This document shows positions 7,713 to 17,354 of a stretch of DNA of 64,000 nucleotides, piece after piece. Each line of letters begins with the position of its first letter. The first letter of the stretch is position 1. The notes under the pieces were generated by a model, which saw only the letters and a list, made by a program, of their open reading frames with translations, ran no database searches and was not told the DNA's origin. A program made the translations under genes and the position numbers. This stretch comes from Barnesiella viscericola DSM 18177 (GTDB lineage Bacteria > Bacteroidota > Bacteroidia > Bacteroidales > Barnesiellaceae), in contig NZ_CP007034.1 of assembly GCF_000512915.1 (NCBI RefSeq), positions 2,854,001 through 2,918,000 on the forward strand. Direction: 5' to 3'.

Positions 7713-8212
7713 TTCAACAAGGGGCTGAAGTTGCCGATGGGAACGATGGTAAGATCGTCGTCCTTTACATTCCTGTTGTTGAAGTCAAATTCCAGTTCGT
7801 AGGAGTTGCTAAAGTTATCCTCCACCACCACGATGAAATTATGCGCCTCATCACCCGCCGCCGTGTAGTACAGGCGGAATTTTTCGTTCTCCAGCAGGTA
7901 GCGGTCGTTAGGCAGGAAGGTGATGCCGTTATCCATTTTGAGCGAGCCTTCCCCCTCGAACTGGAAATAGCGGATGGTATAGAGCGTACCCGAAAAGTCG
8001 CCCTCCTTTTTCAGTTCACAGCGGATTTCCACTGTCTGCCCCTTTACTACCTTGTTCGGCACGGGCATGACCTCCACCGTGAAGGGATAGGACTGCTGGA
8101 TGTCCATGTCATCGTCACATGACACGAGGGTGAATGACATGGCGGCTATCAGGCATAACGCCACTGCCTTGAATATTGATGTTCTCTTGTTTCTGTTGTT
8201 CAGTATGTTCAT
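7709..8212 (-). CDS. traQ: TraQ conjugation lipoprotein (DUF3872 type)
   Basis: 167 residues from the ATG at 8210-8212, which overlaps the traP stop; a longer in-frame reading to 8287 lies inside traP and is not used. A basic N-terminus, a hydrophobic stretch and the lipobox-like SFTLVSCDDD (Cys near residue 31) indicate an outer-membrane lipoprotein. The rest is a beta-rich domain. Position between traP and the lysozyme gene matches TraQ of CTnDOT-family elements. The molecular role is not established. Confidence 0.85.
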   Translation of the reverse strand: MNILNNRNKRTSIFKAVALCLIAAMSFTLVSCDDDMDIQQSYPFTVEVMPVPNKVVKGQTVEIRCELKKEGDFSGTLYTIRYFQFEGEGSLKMDNGITFLPNDRYLLENEKFRLYYTAAGDEAHNFIVVVEDNFSNSYELEFDFNNRNVKDDDLTIVPIGNFSPLLK

Positions 8213-9111
8213 TGTTCTTCGATTTTTAGATGGTTGTTTTTCTGTTTTTTCGTTGTCAGTTGCAGGTACTCGTTCAAGTCCTTGCAACCGTCATAGAGGG
8301 AGGAACGGTCGGTGACACGTTCCCCGTATCGCATGGTAAGTGCGGCAAGCGTCCGCCGTCCGGCTTCGTCACGGTCGAGGAAGCAGCCGATGCGCCCGTA
8401 TCCGTCCAGCAATCCCGCCGCCTTCTCCACGTTGGCGACTGAGTTCAGCACAAGACAGTCAGCGTTACCGGTTACACCAAGCGTCACGGCAGAGAGAAAG
8501 TCCATGAAGCCCTCGAACACGAGGCACTCGTCAGCCGGGATGTCATTCGCCTTTACCAGTGATACAGACTTCGGAGGTATGCAACCCTTGAAATATCGGC
8601 TTCTGACTTCATAGCCACCTGCCATGTTCGGAAAGCCAACGGCAAAATACCGTTTTCCACGCACACCGTAGTTCAAGCGGCAGCAGTGACGGGATGCGAT
8701 GGCGTAAGGGATGCCCCGTTCCTCTAAATACTCCGTCAGCAGTGAGCGGAGCAGCGGAGCGACCTCCACATCCTCAAAAACGGATTCGGTCGGCTTCGAG
8801 AGATAGACGGGCTTTTCCCATCCGGCAACCGTCATATTGGCGGCTTCCGCTATGAACTTCGCTTGCTTCATGAAGTCATCGCTTTGCAGAAACTCCCCGG
8901 CAAGCGTGAAGATGTCGCCGCCCTTGCCCAAACCGAAGTCGTACCAGAGCTGTTTCGCCACGTTCACACGGAAAGAGGATGTGCGCTCGCCCCTGTACGG
9001 GGCAAGATACCACAGCTCGTTACCGCTCCTTCTGACAGGCTCATGCCCCAGCCGTGCGAGAAAATCCGCAAGCGGCATCCTTCTGACAGCATCTATTTCC
9101 GTCCTTTCCAT
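8209..9111 (-). CDS. traP: TraP, primase-like protein (CHC2/Toprim)
   Basis: 300 residues from the ATG at 9109-9111. The N-terminal part looks like a DnaG-type zinc-binding region in reduced form (WYLAPYRGERTSSFRV, about residues 35-50; phage/plasmid primase pattern). The C-terminal half has a Toprim-like core: VFEGFMDFLSA (Glu near residue 195) and CFLDRDEAGRRT (about residues 242-253). It probably primes complementary-strand synthesis of transferred DNA. The longer frame to 9246 runs into traO and is not used. Confidence 0.85.
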   Translation of the reverse strand: MERTEIDAVRRMPLADFLARLGHEPVRRSGNELWYLAPYRGERTSSFRVNVAKQLWYDFGLGKGGDIFTLAGEFLQSDDFMKQAKFIAEAANMTVAGWEKPVYLSKPTESVFEDVEVAPLLRSLLTEYLEERGIPYAIASRHCCRLNYGVRGKRYFAVGFPNMAGGYEVRSRYFKGCIPPKSVSLVKANDIPADECLVFEGFMDFLSAVTLGVTGNADCLVLNSVANVEKAAGLLDGYGRIGCFLDRDEAGRRTLAALTMRYGERVTDRSSLYDGCKDLNEYLQLTTKKQKNNHLKIEEQ

Positions 9112-9118
9112 GCCCGTG

Positions 9119-9694
9119 TCAGTTGATGATGAACTTGATACCGACCCCGAACTGCGTGTGGAACTTCCGTGTGTCGCCACCCCAAAGGCAACGCTCCCGC
9201 AGGTTGGCAAGCAGGGCGATACGGTCTGCCACGTAACACTCCACATCGAGCGTCAGCGCACCGCCGTAGATGAAGGCGTCCCGGTCGTGCAGCGTGGAGC
9301 CGTCATGCAGCACCTTCTTCCCCCAATTTACCGCCTCATATCCGGCGAGAGCCGAAGCCCCGGCATAGACGAAAACAATCTTTCGGGCGTCCGACAGTAT
9401 CTTGAAGTAATAGCCGCCCTCCGCCGTGAACTGCGCCACGGGTATCTTGGTGTCCTTGTAGGGATTGTTCTTCAACAGGTATTCGCCACCGAACACCCAC
9501 TTGTTCCCCTTCTTCGTGTAGGTGGAGAGTGCCGCCCCGAAGCTGTACCCGCCGTCCTTGCCACCGGGATTGAAGCCGTCCGCCATGTTCGCTCTTACCT
9601 CGATGCCCTGCATCTTCGGCAGGCATCGCTGGGCGTGCGCCTGCCCCGTGAAAAGGGCAAGCGACGCGATGATTATTGCGATGTATTTTCTCAT
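9119..9694 (-). CDS. traO: TraO outer-membrane protein
   Basis: 191 residues. A signal peptide ends AQAHA-like at about residue 21. Alternating hydrophobic and aromatic strands and a C-terminal aromatic/hydrophobic residue pattern (GVGIKFIIN) indicate a small beta-barrel. Known as a conserved TraO-family component of Bacteroides conjugative transposons, probably part of the outer-membrane complex. It lies 2 nt from traN. Confidence 0.88.
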   Translation of the reverse strand: MRKYIAIIIASLALFTGQAHAQRCLPKMQGIEVRANMADGFNPGGKDGGYSFGAALSTYTKKGNKWVFGGEYLLKNNPYKDTKIPVAQFTAEGGYYFKILSDARKIVFVYAGASALAGYEAVNWGKKVLHDGSTLHDRDAFIYGGALTLDVECYVADRIALLANLRERCLWGGDTRKFHTQFGVGIKFIIN

Positions 9695-9696
9695 GG

Positions 9697-10683
9697 TCAG
9701 CGCACTTGAAGTTCGTTGATGGTACCCGCGCGTACCAAATCCTCGTTCTCGATCACGAAGGACTGGTGACGGCCGCCGTTCTTCTCGTTAAGTTCCACAA
9801 TGAGGCACTTGTCATCGGGGATGGTGAACTTCGCCATAGTGAAGACCGTGCGCTCACTCTTTTTGCCCGGCACGAGTGTGGCGTAGTTCTGCGCACGGAG
9901 CGGCAGAATGATCTGCTCCTGCACGGCGGTACGCTTCGCCACCTTCTTGTCCACGATTTTCCAAGTGATGTAGTCCACATCGAAAGGCACGTTGCTCTGG
10001 TTCCTTATCTCCGTGTGGAAATAAAGCAAGCCGTTGTGCGTGTAGATGCCTTTCAACAGGTACTGGATGCCGAAACGCTTGCAGCCGATATGCTTCACCT
10101 CGCGCTTGTTCTGCTTGTAAATTGACTTCATGATAAGTCGCACCAGCATCGGGCTTTCGCTGCCCAGCTCTTTCAGATAGATTTCCTGCGCGTTGTTCGG
10201 GCGGTTCACCGTGCTGCCGTCATGGATGAAGTCGCACATCTCCACGTTGAGCAGCAGCGGTTCGGCGGCATACTTCACGTTGAAGGTGTAGAAACTGCCG
10301 TCCTCCGTGATGACGGACATGTTGGTTTCGTTGGGGAAGTTCCGCACGGTAGCCTTCACGCGGATTACGTTCTCCGCTCCGTCTGCTTTCCCGGCAATTA
10401 GGTCGGGCGAGCCTAAATCTACATAGCGCACCTCCGCCGGAAAGATGATGTGGACGGTCTTGTCGTAGGTCACTTCCAGACCGTGCGGCGGTATCATGCG
10501 GTCGAAGGTCAGCTTGCGCGACAGCCCGTGATACAGGTCGCCGTCCGCCTCCTTCTGCGGGTAGACCTCCTTCGTCAAGGTCGGTTGTTCACTTCCGTTG
10601 GTCGTTTCAACGGTTACATTCTCCTGCGCGTTAGCAGTTGCGATGCCCATAGCGAGGGCAAACATGATGATTACTTTTCTCAT
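9697..10683 (-). CDS. traN: TraN, VirB9-like periplasmic/outer-membrane component (DUF4138)
   Basis: 328 residues with a signal peptide (residues 1-19, ATANA cut). The N-terminal half contains the VirB9-like strand pattern (FDRMIPPHGLEVTYDKTVHII, around residues 60-80). With TraM (VirB10-like) and TraO it should form the envelope-spanning core. Its start follows the recurrent leader motif found before several ICE genes (10684-10703). Confidence 0.88.
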   Translation of the reverse strand: MRKVIIMFALAMGIATANAQENVTVETTNGSEQPTLTKEVYPQKEADGDLYHGLSRKLTFDRMIPPHGLEVTYDKTVHIIFPAEVRYVDLGSPDLIAGKADGAENVIRVKATVRNFPNETNMSVITEDGSFYTFNVKYAAEPLLLNVEMCDFIHDGSTVNRPNNAQEIYLKELGSESPMLVRLIMKSIYKQNKREVKHIGCKRFGIQYLLKGIYTHNGLLYFHTEIRNQSNVPFDVDYITWKIVDKKVAKRTAVQEQIILPLRAQNYATLVPGKKSERTVFTMAKFTIPDDKCLIVELNEKNGGRHQSFVIENEDLVRAGTINELQVR

Positions 10684-10720
10684 TACTTTTGGATTTTTAG
10701 TGGTAATTTTTTTATTGTTC

Positions 10721-12073
10721 TCAATCTTTTTCTTGGTAAAGCATGACCCTGTACCCGGCTTTCAGATGCACCTTGACGGTTCGCATCTTCTTGGCGATAT
10801 ACTGGCTCGTGCCTTGTATCAGCCCCTTGCCCAAGTCGGAGGCAAGTTGCGCCCCGGCATTGGTGGAGATGTTGATGCTACTCCCCAACGAGCCACCCAT
10901 GTTGGCGGCGACCTCCCTGACGGCGTTCATCTCCATCGAGTTCGGGATGAAGATGCCGGGCTGTCCGTCCGTGTCATAGACCGCAAGCTCCACGGGGATA
11001 ATCGTGCCGTCGTATTCCAGCGAGGTAATCTCGATGTCGAGCCGCTCACCCTGTATCTTGCCCGTGCCGACCACCACCGCACCCCGGGGTATTGTCCTGC
11101 CTGCCACCGCCATAGGCTCCAGCAGGCGCAGCCTTACCGTCTGCCCGTCCGTCACGCTCTGCGCCCCATGCACGCACGCCGGTATGGTGTTCCTGTCCAA
11201 TACCTCCGCCGTGCCGACAGCCGTGTTGAAACCCCGGTTGCGTTCCTGCGATAAGGCGGCGACAAACTCCGCGTTACTCATAGGCTGTGAGAGTGAAGAA
11301 ACTACTTGATGCTCCACCTGTCTGATAGGCATTGCCTTGTTCTTCTTCCCTTTCTGCACGGTAGTTGGCTCTGCCCTCTGTTCCGCCGATGGCTGTCCTC
11401 CGTTCTGACCGCCCATGTACTTTGCCGCCAGCTCGTAGGACTTCTCCATAAGAGCCACCTGCTCGTCCATAGAGGAAGCCTTGCCCCTCTCGCTTTCCAG
11501 TTCCGACTCCAGCGATGCGATGCGCTCCAACAATTCGTCCATCTCCGCATTGTCGTTTTTCGGCTGGTCGTAGAAGTTTCCGAGCGTGGCGTTCAGGTCA
11601 CGGTAGGCGGCTGCGGAGGACTGGATGGTCTGCGGCGTGGCTGGCTTTGCCCTTTCTTCCTTGCCGCCCGGATTGGCGAGGTCGAAGTCCACTCCGTTCT
11701 CCGTTCCCGCTATCTCGCGGTCGAACATGTCGCCCAGCTGCCCGATGGCACGGTTGCGGCTCTCCTGACGCTCTTCCATCTCCCCATGCTCGTAGGCTTT
11801 CAGCTTGTCGCCGATAATCTGCCGGTTCGCCTTGTCAGCGTCGGGCATCTCGGTGTTGTATCCGTCCGTTCCCGGCGGTTGCTCCTTGCCGGAGGACGGG
11901 GCGAATATCAGCCACATCGCCCCGATGAACACCAACACCATAGCGGGCAGCACGATCATCTTCTGCCGTTTCAGCCGTTGCGCCTCTGTCAGCGGTTCGC
12001 GCTCCTTTTTCGGTTTCCCCGTTTCGGGAGCAGCTTTGTTCTCTTTCGTCGGTTCATTCTTTGTCTGTTCCAT
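10721..12073 (-). CDS. traM: TraM, VirB10-like channel component
   Basis: 450 residues: a charged cytoplasmic N-terminus (1-32), one membrane helix (about 35-55), a long periplasmic Gln/Glu-rich linker with a coiled coil near residues 185-215, and a C-terminal beta domain from about 255 (AVPA-like IPACVHGAQSV, PRGAVVVGTG) typical of VirB10/TraM. It overlaps the end of traL. It links inner and outer membranes in the type IV secretion system. Confidence 0.9.
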   Translation of the reverse strand: MEQTKNEPTKENKAAPETGKPKKEREPLTEAQRLKRQKMIVLPAMVLVFIGAMWLIFAPSSGKEQPPGTDGYNTEMPDADKANRQIIGDKLKAYEHGEMEERQESRNRAIGQLGDMFDREIAGTENGVDFDLANPGGKEERAKPATPQTIQSSAAAYRDLNATLGNFYDQPKNDNAEMDELLERIASLESELESERGKASSMDEQVALMEKSYELAAKYMGGQNGGQPSAEQRAEPTTVQKGKKNKAMPIRQVEHQVVSSLSQPMSNAEFVAALSQERNRGFNTAVGTAEVLDRNTIPACVHGAQSVTDGQTVRLRLLEPMAVAGRTIPRGAVVVGTGKIQGERLDIEITSLEYDGTIIPVELAVYDTDGQPGIFIPNSMEMNAVREVAANMGGSLGSSINISTNAGAQLASDLGKGLIQGTSQYIAKKMRTVKVHLKAGYRVMLYQEKD

Positions 12074-12362
12074 ATAAATAAGGTGTTAAGTGATTGCCTG
12101 TTTCCGCCGGGGTCGGCAGTTCCACCCGTCCGGCGTGTCCCGTTTCCATATGTGAGCCGTCGTTCCTGCCGATGTCATAGACGGCTCTGCCGAAGGTGTA
12201 AAGGGCAAGCACCGCGAAGGCGGCGAACATCCCCAGCACGATGCGGCGGCGTGTTTCCGGCGGCAAGCCGTCCAGATACCCTTTGAGACTTGCCGCCAAG
12301 CGTTTCCGTTTGTCGTGGAGTTTCCAATACATGCCCCACATTGATTTTCTGATACTTTTCAT
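12054..12362 (-). CDS. traL: TraL membrane protein (DUF3989 type)
   Basis: 102 residues with a basic N-terminus and one membrane helix (about residues 41-60). It overlaps traM by 20 nt and lies 6 nt after traK. It matches the TraL position and size in CTnDOT-type operons. Role in the transfer complex unknown. Confidence 0.85.
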   Translation of the reverse strand: MKSIRKSMWGMYWKLHDKRKRLAASLKGYLDGLPPETRRRIVLGMFAAFAVLALYTFGRAVYDIGRNDGSHMETGHAGRVELPTPAETGNHLTPYLYGTDKE

Positions 12363-12368
12363 GTCCTG

Positions 12369-12992
12369 TTACCGTTTGATAGTCTGTAAATCCTTGTTCT
12401 CAATGATGGTGAAACCCTCGATGGTAAAACCGTTCGGGTTGTCATCCGACCGCGATGCGTTCAGCAGGCGGCAGGTGGTCACGAGGCTGCGCTCGGTGAC
12501 GTTGCTCTGCCGGATGATTTTCTGTGTGGCGTAGGTCACGGCACGGTAGGGATAGGCGTTGAAGTCGCACACCACGCTGTCCACCTTCAGCACTTGGTTG
12601 ATGTTCCCGGCGATGATGCGGTTGTAGTACCCCTTCTCCGCGAAGTCCGAATAATAGTGGTACACGCTCTTGTCCGCCAGCAGCAAGGCACGTTTCACGT
12701 TGTGTTCAATCGCGCTTTTTTCAGGTGATAGCGTGAAGAACATCTCGTGGAAACGGCGCACATGTTCCCGTGCCTCCGCCGGGCGGTTCTGCGACAAATC
12801 CTGAGACAAGGCGAGCATCAGGCTCTTGCCGTTGTCCAGCACATAGATTTTCTCCCGTTGCTTCTCTGCGAAACGGTAGGAGTTCCACACGCTCCACACC
12901 GTCACCACGGCGCACAGCGAGAGGAAGACGATACCGAACAGGCGTATCTGCCTGAACGACGATTCGATGTTTCTAAGTGATTTGAATTCCAT
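12369..12992 (-). CDS. traK: TraK, VirB8-like protein
   Basis: 207 residues with one N-terminal membrane helix (about residues 18-37) followed by a periplasmic domain, the layout of VirB8. The TraK family is conserved in Bacteroides conjugative transposons and is known to be needed for transfer. Near the C-terminus it has TRACRLLNASRSDDNPNGF-like text around residues 170-190. Confidence 0.88.
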   Translation of the reverse strand: MEFKSLRNIESSFRQIRLFGIVFLSLCAVVTVWSVWNSYRFAEKQREKIYVLDNGKSLMLALSQDLSQNRPAEAREHVRRFHEMFFTLSPEKSAIEHNVKRALLLADKSVYHYYSDFAEKGYYNRIIAGNINQVLKVDSVVCDFNAYPYRAVTYATQKIIRQSNVTERSLVTTCRLLNASRSDDNPNGFTIEGFTIIENKDLQTIKR

Positions 12993-13023
12993 TTATATTT
13001 TCCAATTTATGATTGCACATTGA

Positions 13024-14028
13024 TTATTTCAGCAATTTGCCGACACGTCCGACTGCGTTTCCTGCGGCTGCACCCGCCACGCTGCCCGCCATGCTTCCGG
13101 CTCGTCCCGCCATCTGGTTCACGTTGCGACCGTAACCGCCCATGCCTCCGGCTTGGATAATCCAGCCCGCAACGGTGGGAATGGTAAAGTAGCCGATGAT
13201 GCCGATGCAGAGGAATACGATATACACCCCGTCGCTCGAATCCAGCGAGAAGTTCGGGTCTGCCTGCATCCGCTCGATGTCGTTTTGCAGCATCAGAACC
13301 TGTATCTTCGCCAGTATGGTGCTGAACATGTCCGATACCGGTAGCCACAGATAGACCTGTATATAGCGGCATATCCACTGCGTGAGCGTGTTTTGGAAAC
13401 CGTCCCATACCGACAGGGCGAAGGCTATCGGACCGAGAATCGCCAGCACCACGAGAAAGAAGGTGCGGACGGTGTCTATCACGAGGGCGGCGGCTTGGAA
13501 CAGCAGTTCGAGTATCTCGCGGAAGAAGTCGCGGATGCTCTTCTTCATGTTGTACATTCCCCGGTCGATATACATTCCCGCCATCGTCACCATGTCGGAG
13601 GGCGACCAGCCGAGTTCCTCCAGTTGCTTGTCAAATTCCTCGTTGGACACGAGGTAGGCGGTTTCGGGGTTGCGTACCATCGCCTCGTATTCCAGTTTGT
13701 CCTTCTGCTCCCGGTATCGGTTCATGTCCAGCGTTTCCGCCTCCAGCATCTTTGCCGTGCCCTGTACGACGGGTGAGAGGATGCTGTTTATCGTGCCCAG
13801 CACCACAGTCGGGAAGAACATGATGCACAGACCGATGGCAAAAGGACGGAGCATCGGGAATACGTCTATCGGTTCAGCTCTCGCCAGCGACTGCCATACC
13901 CGGTAGGCGACGTAGAACAGCGCACCCAGCCCGGCGATGCCTTTCGCCACACCAGCCATGTCCCCACACAGCGGCATCATCTGCTCATAAAGTGAACGTA
14001 AAATCTGATGAAGGTTGTCGAACTTCAT
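13024..14028 (-). CDS. traJ: TraJ, VirB6-like polytopic membrane protein
   Basis: 334 residues with several hydrophobic segments (about 30-50, 80-105, 185-225, 285-310) and a Gly/Ala-rich C-terminus (AGRAGSMAGSVAGAAAG). This is the pattern of TraJ/VirB6 inner-membrane channel proteins. It starts 3 nt after traI ends, so the two are co-translated. Confidence 0.9.
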   Translation of the reverse strand: MKFDNLHQILRSLYEQMMPLCGDMAGVAKGIAGLGALFYVAYRVWQSLARAEPIDVFPMLRPFAIGLCIMFFPTVVLGTINSILSPVVQGTAKMLEAETLDMNRYREQKDKLEYEAMVRNPETAYLVSNEEFDKQLEELGWSPSDMVTMAGMYIDRGMYNMKKSIRDFFREILELLFQAAALVIDTVRTFFLVVLAILGPIAFALSVWDGFQNTLTQWICRYIQVYLWLPVSDMFSTILAKIQVLMLQNDIERMQADPNFSLDSSDGVYIVFLCIGIIGYFTIPTVAGWIIQAGGMGGYGRNVNQMAGRAGSMAGSVAGAAAGNAVGRVGKLLK

Positions 14029-14031
14029 AGG

Positions 14032-14661
14032 CTACCAGTATCTTTCGTTCATGTTCCCGTACAGCCCCATGATGCGGTCGAGGTCGTTCTTCTTTTTCGC
14101 ACGCAGGTAACTCACGGAGATGTTCTTGTTCGTGTAGTAGCTCACGAGGTTGCGGTAACGCTTCATCTTCGAGTGGCAGCGTTCCACCACGTCCATGCGC
14201 TCCTTGTCGGTCATGGAGAGCGTGGTGATGTTCACCACGTTCCTGAGTTCCGTCAACACTTCGTTGCTTTCCTCCAGCAGTTTCGTGTAGCCGAAAGCGA
14301 TTGCGGAAAGCTCTTCGGGTCTGAAATTCCCGTCACGGAGCATCCGTTGGAAACTGTTCACATAGATGTCTGTGATGTCGCCCACCATCAGGATGGTCTG
14401 CTGCACCTTGCGGGCGTCCTTGACCAGATTGTTCACCGATTTGAGGGCATCGTAATACTTCTTGCCCTGCTGATAGATTTTCACCGTCTCCTGAAAGTTG
14501 CTCACCATGTTCGTGGCGGTCTTGGAGGTATGGATGATGTTTTTGGAGGCATTGATGATGCCCTGCGCTAGATTGCCCGGATCGCTTACGACCCACTGTG
14601 CGCTTGCCCTGCCCGCGAAAAGCAGGCACAGGCAGATAATCATTGTTATTCTTGTTCTCAT
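14032..14661 (-). CDS. traI: TraI, VirB5-like exported protein (DUF4141)
   Basis: 209 residues with a signal peptide (cut after GRASA near residue 21) and a mostly helical mature part rich in Asn/Lys, as in VirB5/DUF4141 proteins. It is probably a periplasmic or pilus-tip component. The leader motif TACTTTGGATTTTAGTGG (plus strand, 14664-14681) lies directly before the start codon. Confidence 0.87.
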   Translation of the reverse strand: MRTRITMIICLCLLFAGRASAQWVVSDPGNLAQGIINASKNIIHTSKTATNMVSNFQETVKIYQQGKKYYDALKSVNNLVKDARKVQQTILMVGDITDIYVNSFQRMLRDGNFRPEELSAIAFGYTKLLEESNEVLTELRNVVNITTLSMTDKERMDVVERCHSKMKRYRNLVSYYTNKNISVSYLRAKKKNDLDRIMGLYGNMNERYW

Positions 14662-14684
14662 GTTACTTTGGATTTTAGTGGTTG

Positions 14685-15065
14685 TTATTCTTCGGTCGGA
14701 TGTCCCGGCTGCGGCTTCACCCGCACATAGTCCCCGTTTGGCGAGAAAGTCAGCACATCCGTGGCCTCGTTGTAGGACACGTCGATGCGGAAGCCGGTGT
14801 TCATGAACAGGTTGCCGTTCTCCTCCTGCAAGAGATAGGTTTCCGGCTTGAGCTTGCGGCGCAGACCGCTACGACGGAACACCGTCACTTTGTAGGCTTC
14901 GCCCTCCTTGTAGATAAGCACGTCAGGTTTTCCCTCCACGCTCTCCCAGTTCCCGCACAGCATGTCGCGGCGGTTGTCGGCCACGTCGCAGGATTGCAGC
15001 ATCATGACCGCCAATCCGATAAGGCACTTGCTGACTTGCAGCATTTTCACTTTTGGTAAATTCAT
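14685..15065 (-). CDS. traH: TraH-position lipoprotein (DUF3876 type)
   Basis: 126 residues; the hydrophobic segment LIGLAVMMLQSC ends in a lipobox Cys near residue 26, so it should be a lipoprotein. The mature part is a short beta-rich domain. The symbol follows from position: genes run in strict alphabetical CTnDOT order from traA to traQ, and this is the one between traG and traI. Start could also be the internal ATG eight codons on. Confidence 0.75.
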   Translation of the reverse strand: MNLPKVKMLQVSKCLIGLAVMMLQSCDVADNRRDMLCGNWESVEGKPDVLIYKEGEAYKVTVFRRSGLRRKLKPETYLLQEENGNLFMNTGFRIDVSYNEATDVLTFSPNGDYVRVKPQPGHPTEE

Positions 15066-15105
15066 ACGCGTTTTTCTTTTTTGGTTGATACATTCTGTTT
15101 TTTAG

Positions 15106-15582
15106 TTATTCCTTGTTTCTCCGCCTTTCGGCAAGCTGCCGGATGGCGGCTTCGATGTCGTCGCCCAGCTTCTCCGCCAGACGGTAAACCTCCACTTTTT
15201 CCGTTTCCTCGGTGGTGTACGCCAGATACTCTTCCGCGCTGACCTCCGTGGCATAGACCGCCGACTGCGTGCCGCCCAAGCCTATCCACACCTCCTTGTA
15301 GAGCCGTGAAGGGTTGTTCGCCATGTTGATGGAGAGTATCTGCGACTTCTCCTTTTCCGTCAGTCCGAGCAACGCCTGTATCTGGTCGAACTTGTTCATA
15401 TATTTCCTTTGGTCAAGCAGGATTTTACAATCCGAGTTGTTGATAATGCTCTCTTTGACCACCGGAGAACTGATAATGTCGTCCACCTCCTGCGTCACCA
15501 CGATTGCCTCGCCGTAATATTTTCTGACCGTCTTATACATATAGCGCAGATATTCAGCCATGTTCGCCGATGAGAGGGCCTT
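15106..15582 (-). CDS. traG: TraG (VirB4-like ATPase), 3' exon
   Basis: Codons 677 onward of traG, 158 residues to the stop. It begins KALSSANMAEYLRYMYKTVR right after intron 2 and contains the conserved GEAIVVTQEVDD and ILLDQ motifs of VirB4 C-terminal ATPase domains. It is in frame with the 5' exon at 17983-20010 once the intron is removed; together they give 834 residues, the usual TraG length. The longer frame to 15696 runs into intron sequence and is not protein. Confidence 0.93.
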   Translation of the reverse strand, partial: KALSSANMAEYLRYMYKTVRKYYGEAIVVTQEVDDIISSPVVKESIINNSDCKILLDQRKYMNKFDQIQALLGLTEKEKSQILSINMANNPSRLYKEVWIGLGGTQSAVYATEVSAEEYLAYTTEETEKVEVYRLAEKLGDDIEAAIRQLAERRRNKE

Positions 15583-15698
15583 GCCGGGTAGGTCAGGGGC
15601 ATTACTGCCCCTTTCCCCCCTCAGAACCGTACATGAAAGTTTCCAATCATACGGCTCAAGCAGTGTTAAATTTCTATTTAATAGAAACCAGCTCATAG

Positions 15699-17354
15699 TT
15701 ACATCTTATTAGTTTGAATGACTTTTCTTCTACAGCTGTCATGCAGCAGGAAATTTACTTTCTTGCCATTGACTATTTGTTGGGAAGTTCCCCAAGGATG
15801 TTCCTTGTCTATGGGTTTACCACATACGGGACATAAATGGTTCTGTCTTTCCCACATGTACAGCAATGATTTTCTACCGTTGAGCGACTGTAGCATCTTG
15901 TAAGTCTTACGCTTTTCAAAATACTCTGTCCATTCGGGGTCAAAGGGATTTGCTTCACCTTTTACCTTGACATATCGGGTAATCTTTGTGTCATACAGCC
16001 TTTTCAGTGCAATCCTGTCATCAGTCTTGCCTTTCTTGAAGTTTGCCACGAAGCACCAGTTGCGGTTTTTTACCCGTGTAAAGTATCGGTCGGCAATCCA
16101 GTATTTGCCTTTCTTGGGGTGTCGTCTCTTAGCCCATTGCCATAACTTTTCAAATATCAGGTAGTCAGCTTTTCTGAATGTGTCAGAAGCCACACAATTC
16201 TTATAGTAGTTTACCCAGCCTGTTATCACAGGATTCAAGAGCCTTATAAGTGATTCCTGTTTGCTTCCTTTATTGGAATCAATGATTCCCCGGATTTTCT
16301 GCATGAATTTCTTCAGGCTCTTTTTGGACGGTTTGATTAGAAGCACTCCTTTGTATTTTCGGATATTGTACCCAAGAAAATCAAATCCGTCATCAATGTG
16401 CGTAATCTTTGTTTTCTCTTCCGACAGGGTTAATCCCCTTTCCTTGAGAAAGTCTACTACTAACGGTTTGATTTCTTCCAAAGCTTCCTTGCTTCTACCC
16501 GTGATGATAAAATCATCCGCATAGCGTACAAGATGTACTTTGGGATAGTAGGTCGTTTTCCTGTTTACAAATTTCTTGTGATACTTCTCTGCAAGCATAG
16601 TTTGCAGCCCGTCCAGTGTCATATTCGCAAGAGTTGGTGAGATGATACCGCCCTGTGGGGTACCCTCTTCCGTGGGGAATAGCTCCTTGTTGAAGACAAA
16701 ACCGCATTTGAGCCATTTCCGCAGCATCACTTTATCCATAGGGATATTGTTCAGTAGCCATTCGTGGCTGATGTGGTCGAAACAACCTTTGATGTCACCC
16801 TCCATAATCCATTCGGGAGAAGTTTTCTTTGCAAGGACACAAAAACATTGTTCCCTTGCATCTCCAGTACTTCTCTCTTTACGGAAACCGTAGGAATTAC
16901 TGTCCGCAGTTGTTTCCGATACAGGTTCCAACGCAAGCAGGTATAATGCCTGCATAGCCCTGTCTTTCATCGTCGGGATACCTAAAGGACGTAGTTTCCC
17001 ATTACTCTTTTTGATATTGACCCTTTTTAACGGCTGGGGCTTGTAGCCTCTTCTTTTCAGTTCACCGATAGCCTTGAATCTGGCATTGGGAGTTGACCAT
17101 TTCACCTTGTCAACGCCTGCGGTGTCACTGCCACTGTTTGATGTAACACGCTTTACGGCTAAAGCTTTAGCGTAAAACGAATGCGTTAGCACCCATTGCA
17201 AAGATTTCACCTTGCCGTGTTTGCCCGCCTTTTGAGCTTTTACAATACGTGCTTGTAGCTTATTAACCGCTATCTCACACTTGTTCCAGTCTATGCTTTC
17301 CCAAGTGCTCCATTTCCGGTCAGTAGATGCACACGATGTTTTAATCTCGTTCAT
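15699..17354 (-). CDS. ltrA: group II intron RT/maturase (intron 2)
   Basis: 551 residues from the ATG at 17352-17354, preceded by AAAGGAG 8 nt upstream; an earlier in-frame ATG at 17399 is less likely. It has an RVT-N type N-terminus, RT motifs EGDIKGCFDHI (about 185-195), TPQGGIISP (232-240) and YADD at 278-281, and a maturase domain with ITGWVNYYKN. The C-terminus carries CPVCGKPIDKEHPWG, half of an HNH-type zinc motif; the second Cys pair is not seen, so endonuclease activity may be reduced. It serves splicing and mobility of the intron in traG. Confidence 0.95.
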   Translation of the reverse strand: MNEIKTSCASTDRKWSTWESIDWNKCEIAVNKLQARIVKAQKAGKHGKVKSLQWVLTHSFYAKALAVKRVTSNSGSDTAGVDKVKWSTPNARFKAIGELKRRGYKPQPLKRVNIKKSNGKLRPLGIPTMKDRAMQALYLLALEPVSETTADSNSYGFRKERSTGDAREQCFCVLAKKTSPEWIMEGDIKGCFDHISHEWLLNNIPMDKVMLRKWLKCGFVFNKELFPTEEGTPQGGIISPTLANMTLDGLQTMLAEKYHKKFVNRKTTYYPKVHLVRYADDFIITGRSKEALEEIKPLVVDFLKERGLTLSEEKTKITHIDDGFDFLGYNIRKYKGVLLIKPSKKSLKKFMQKIRGIIDSNKGSKQESLIRLLNPVITGWVNYYKNCVASDTFRKADYLIFEKLWQWAKRRHPKKGKYWIADRYFTRVKNRNWCFVANFKKGKTDDRIALKRLYDTKITRYVKVKGEANPFDPEWTEYFEKRKTYKMLQSLNGRKSLLYMWERQNHLCPVCGKPIDKEHPWGTSQQIVNGKKVNFLLHDSCRRKVIQTNKM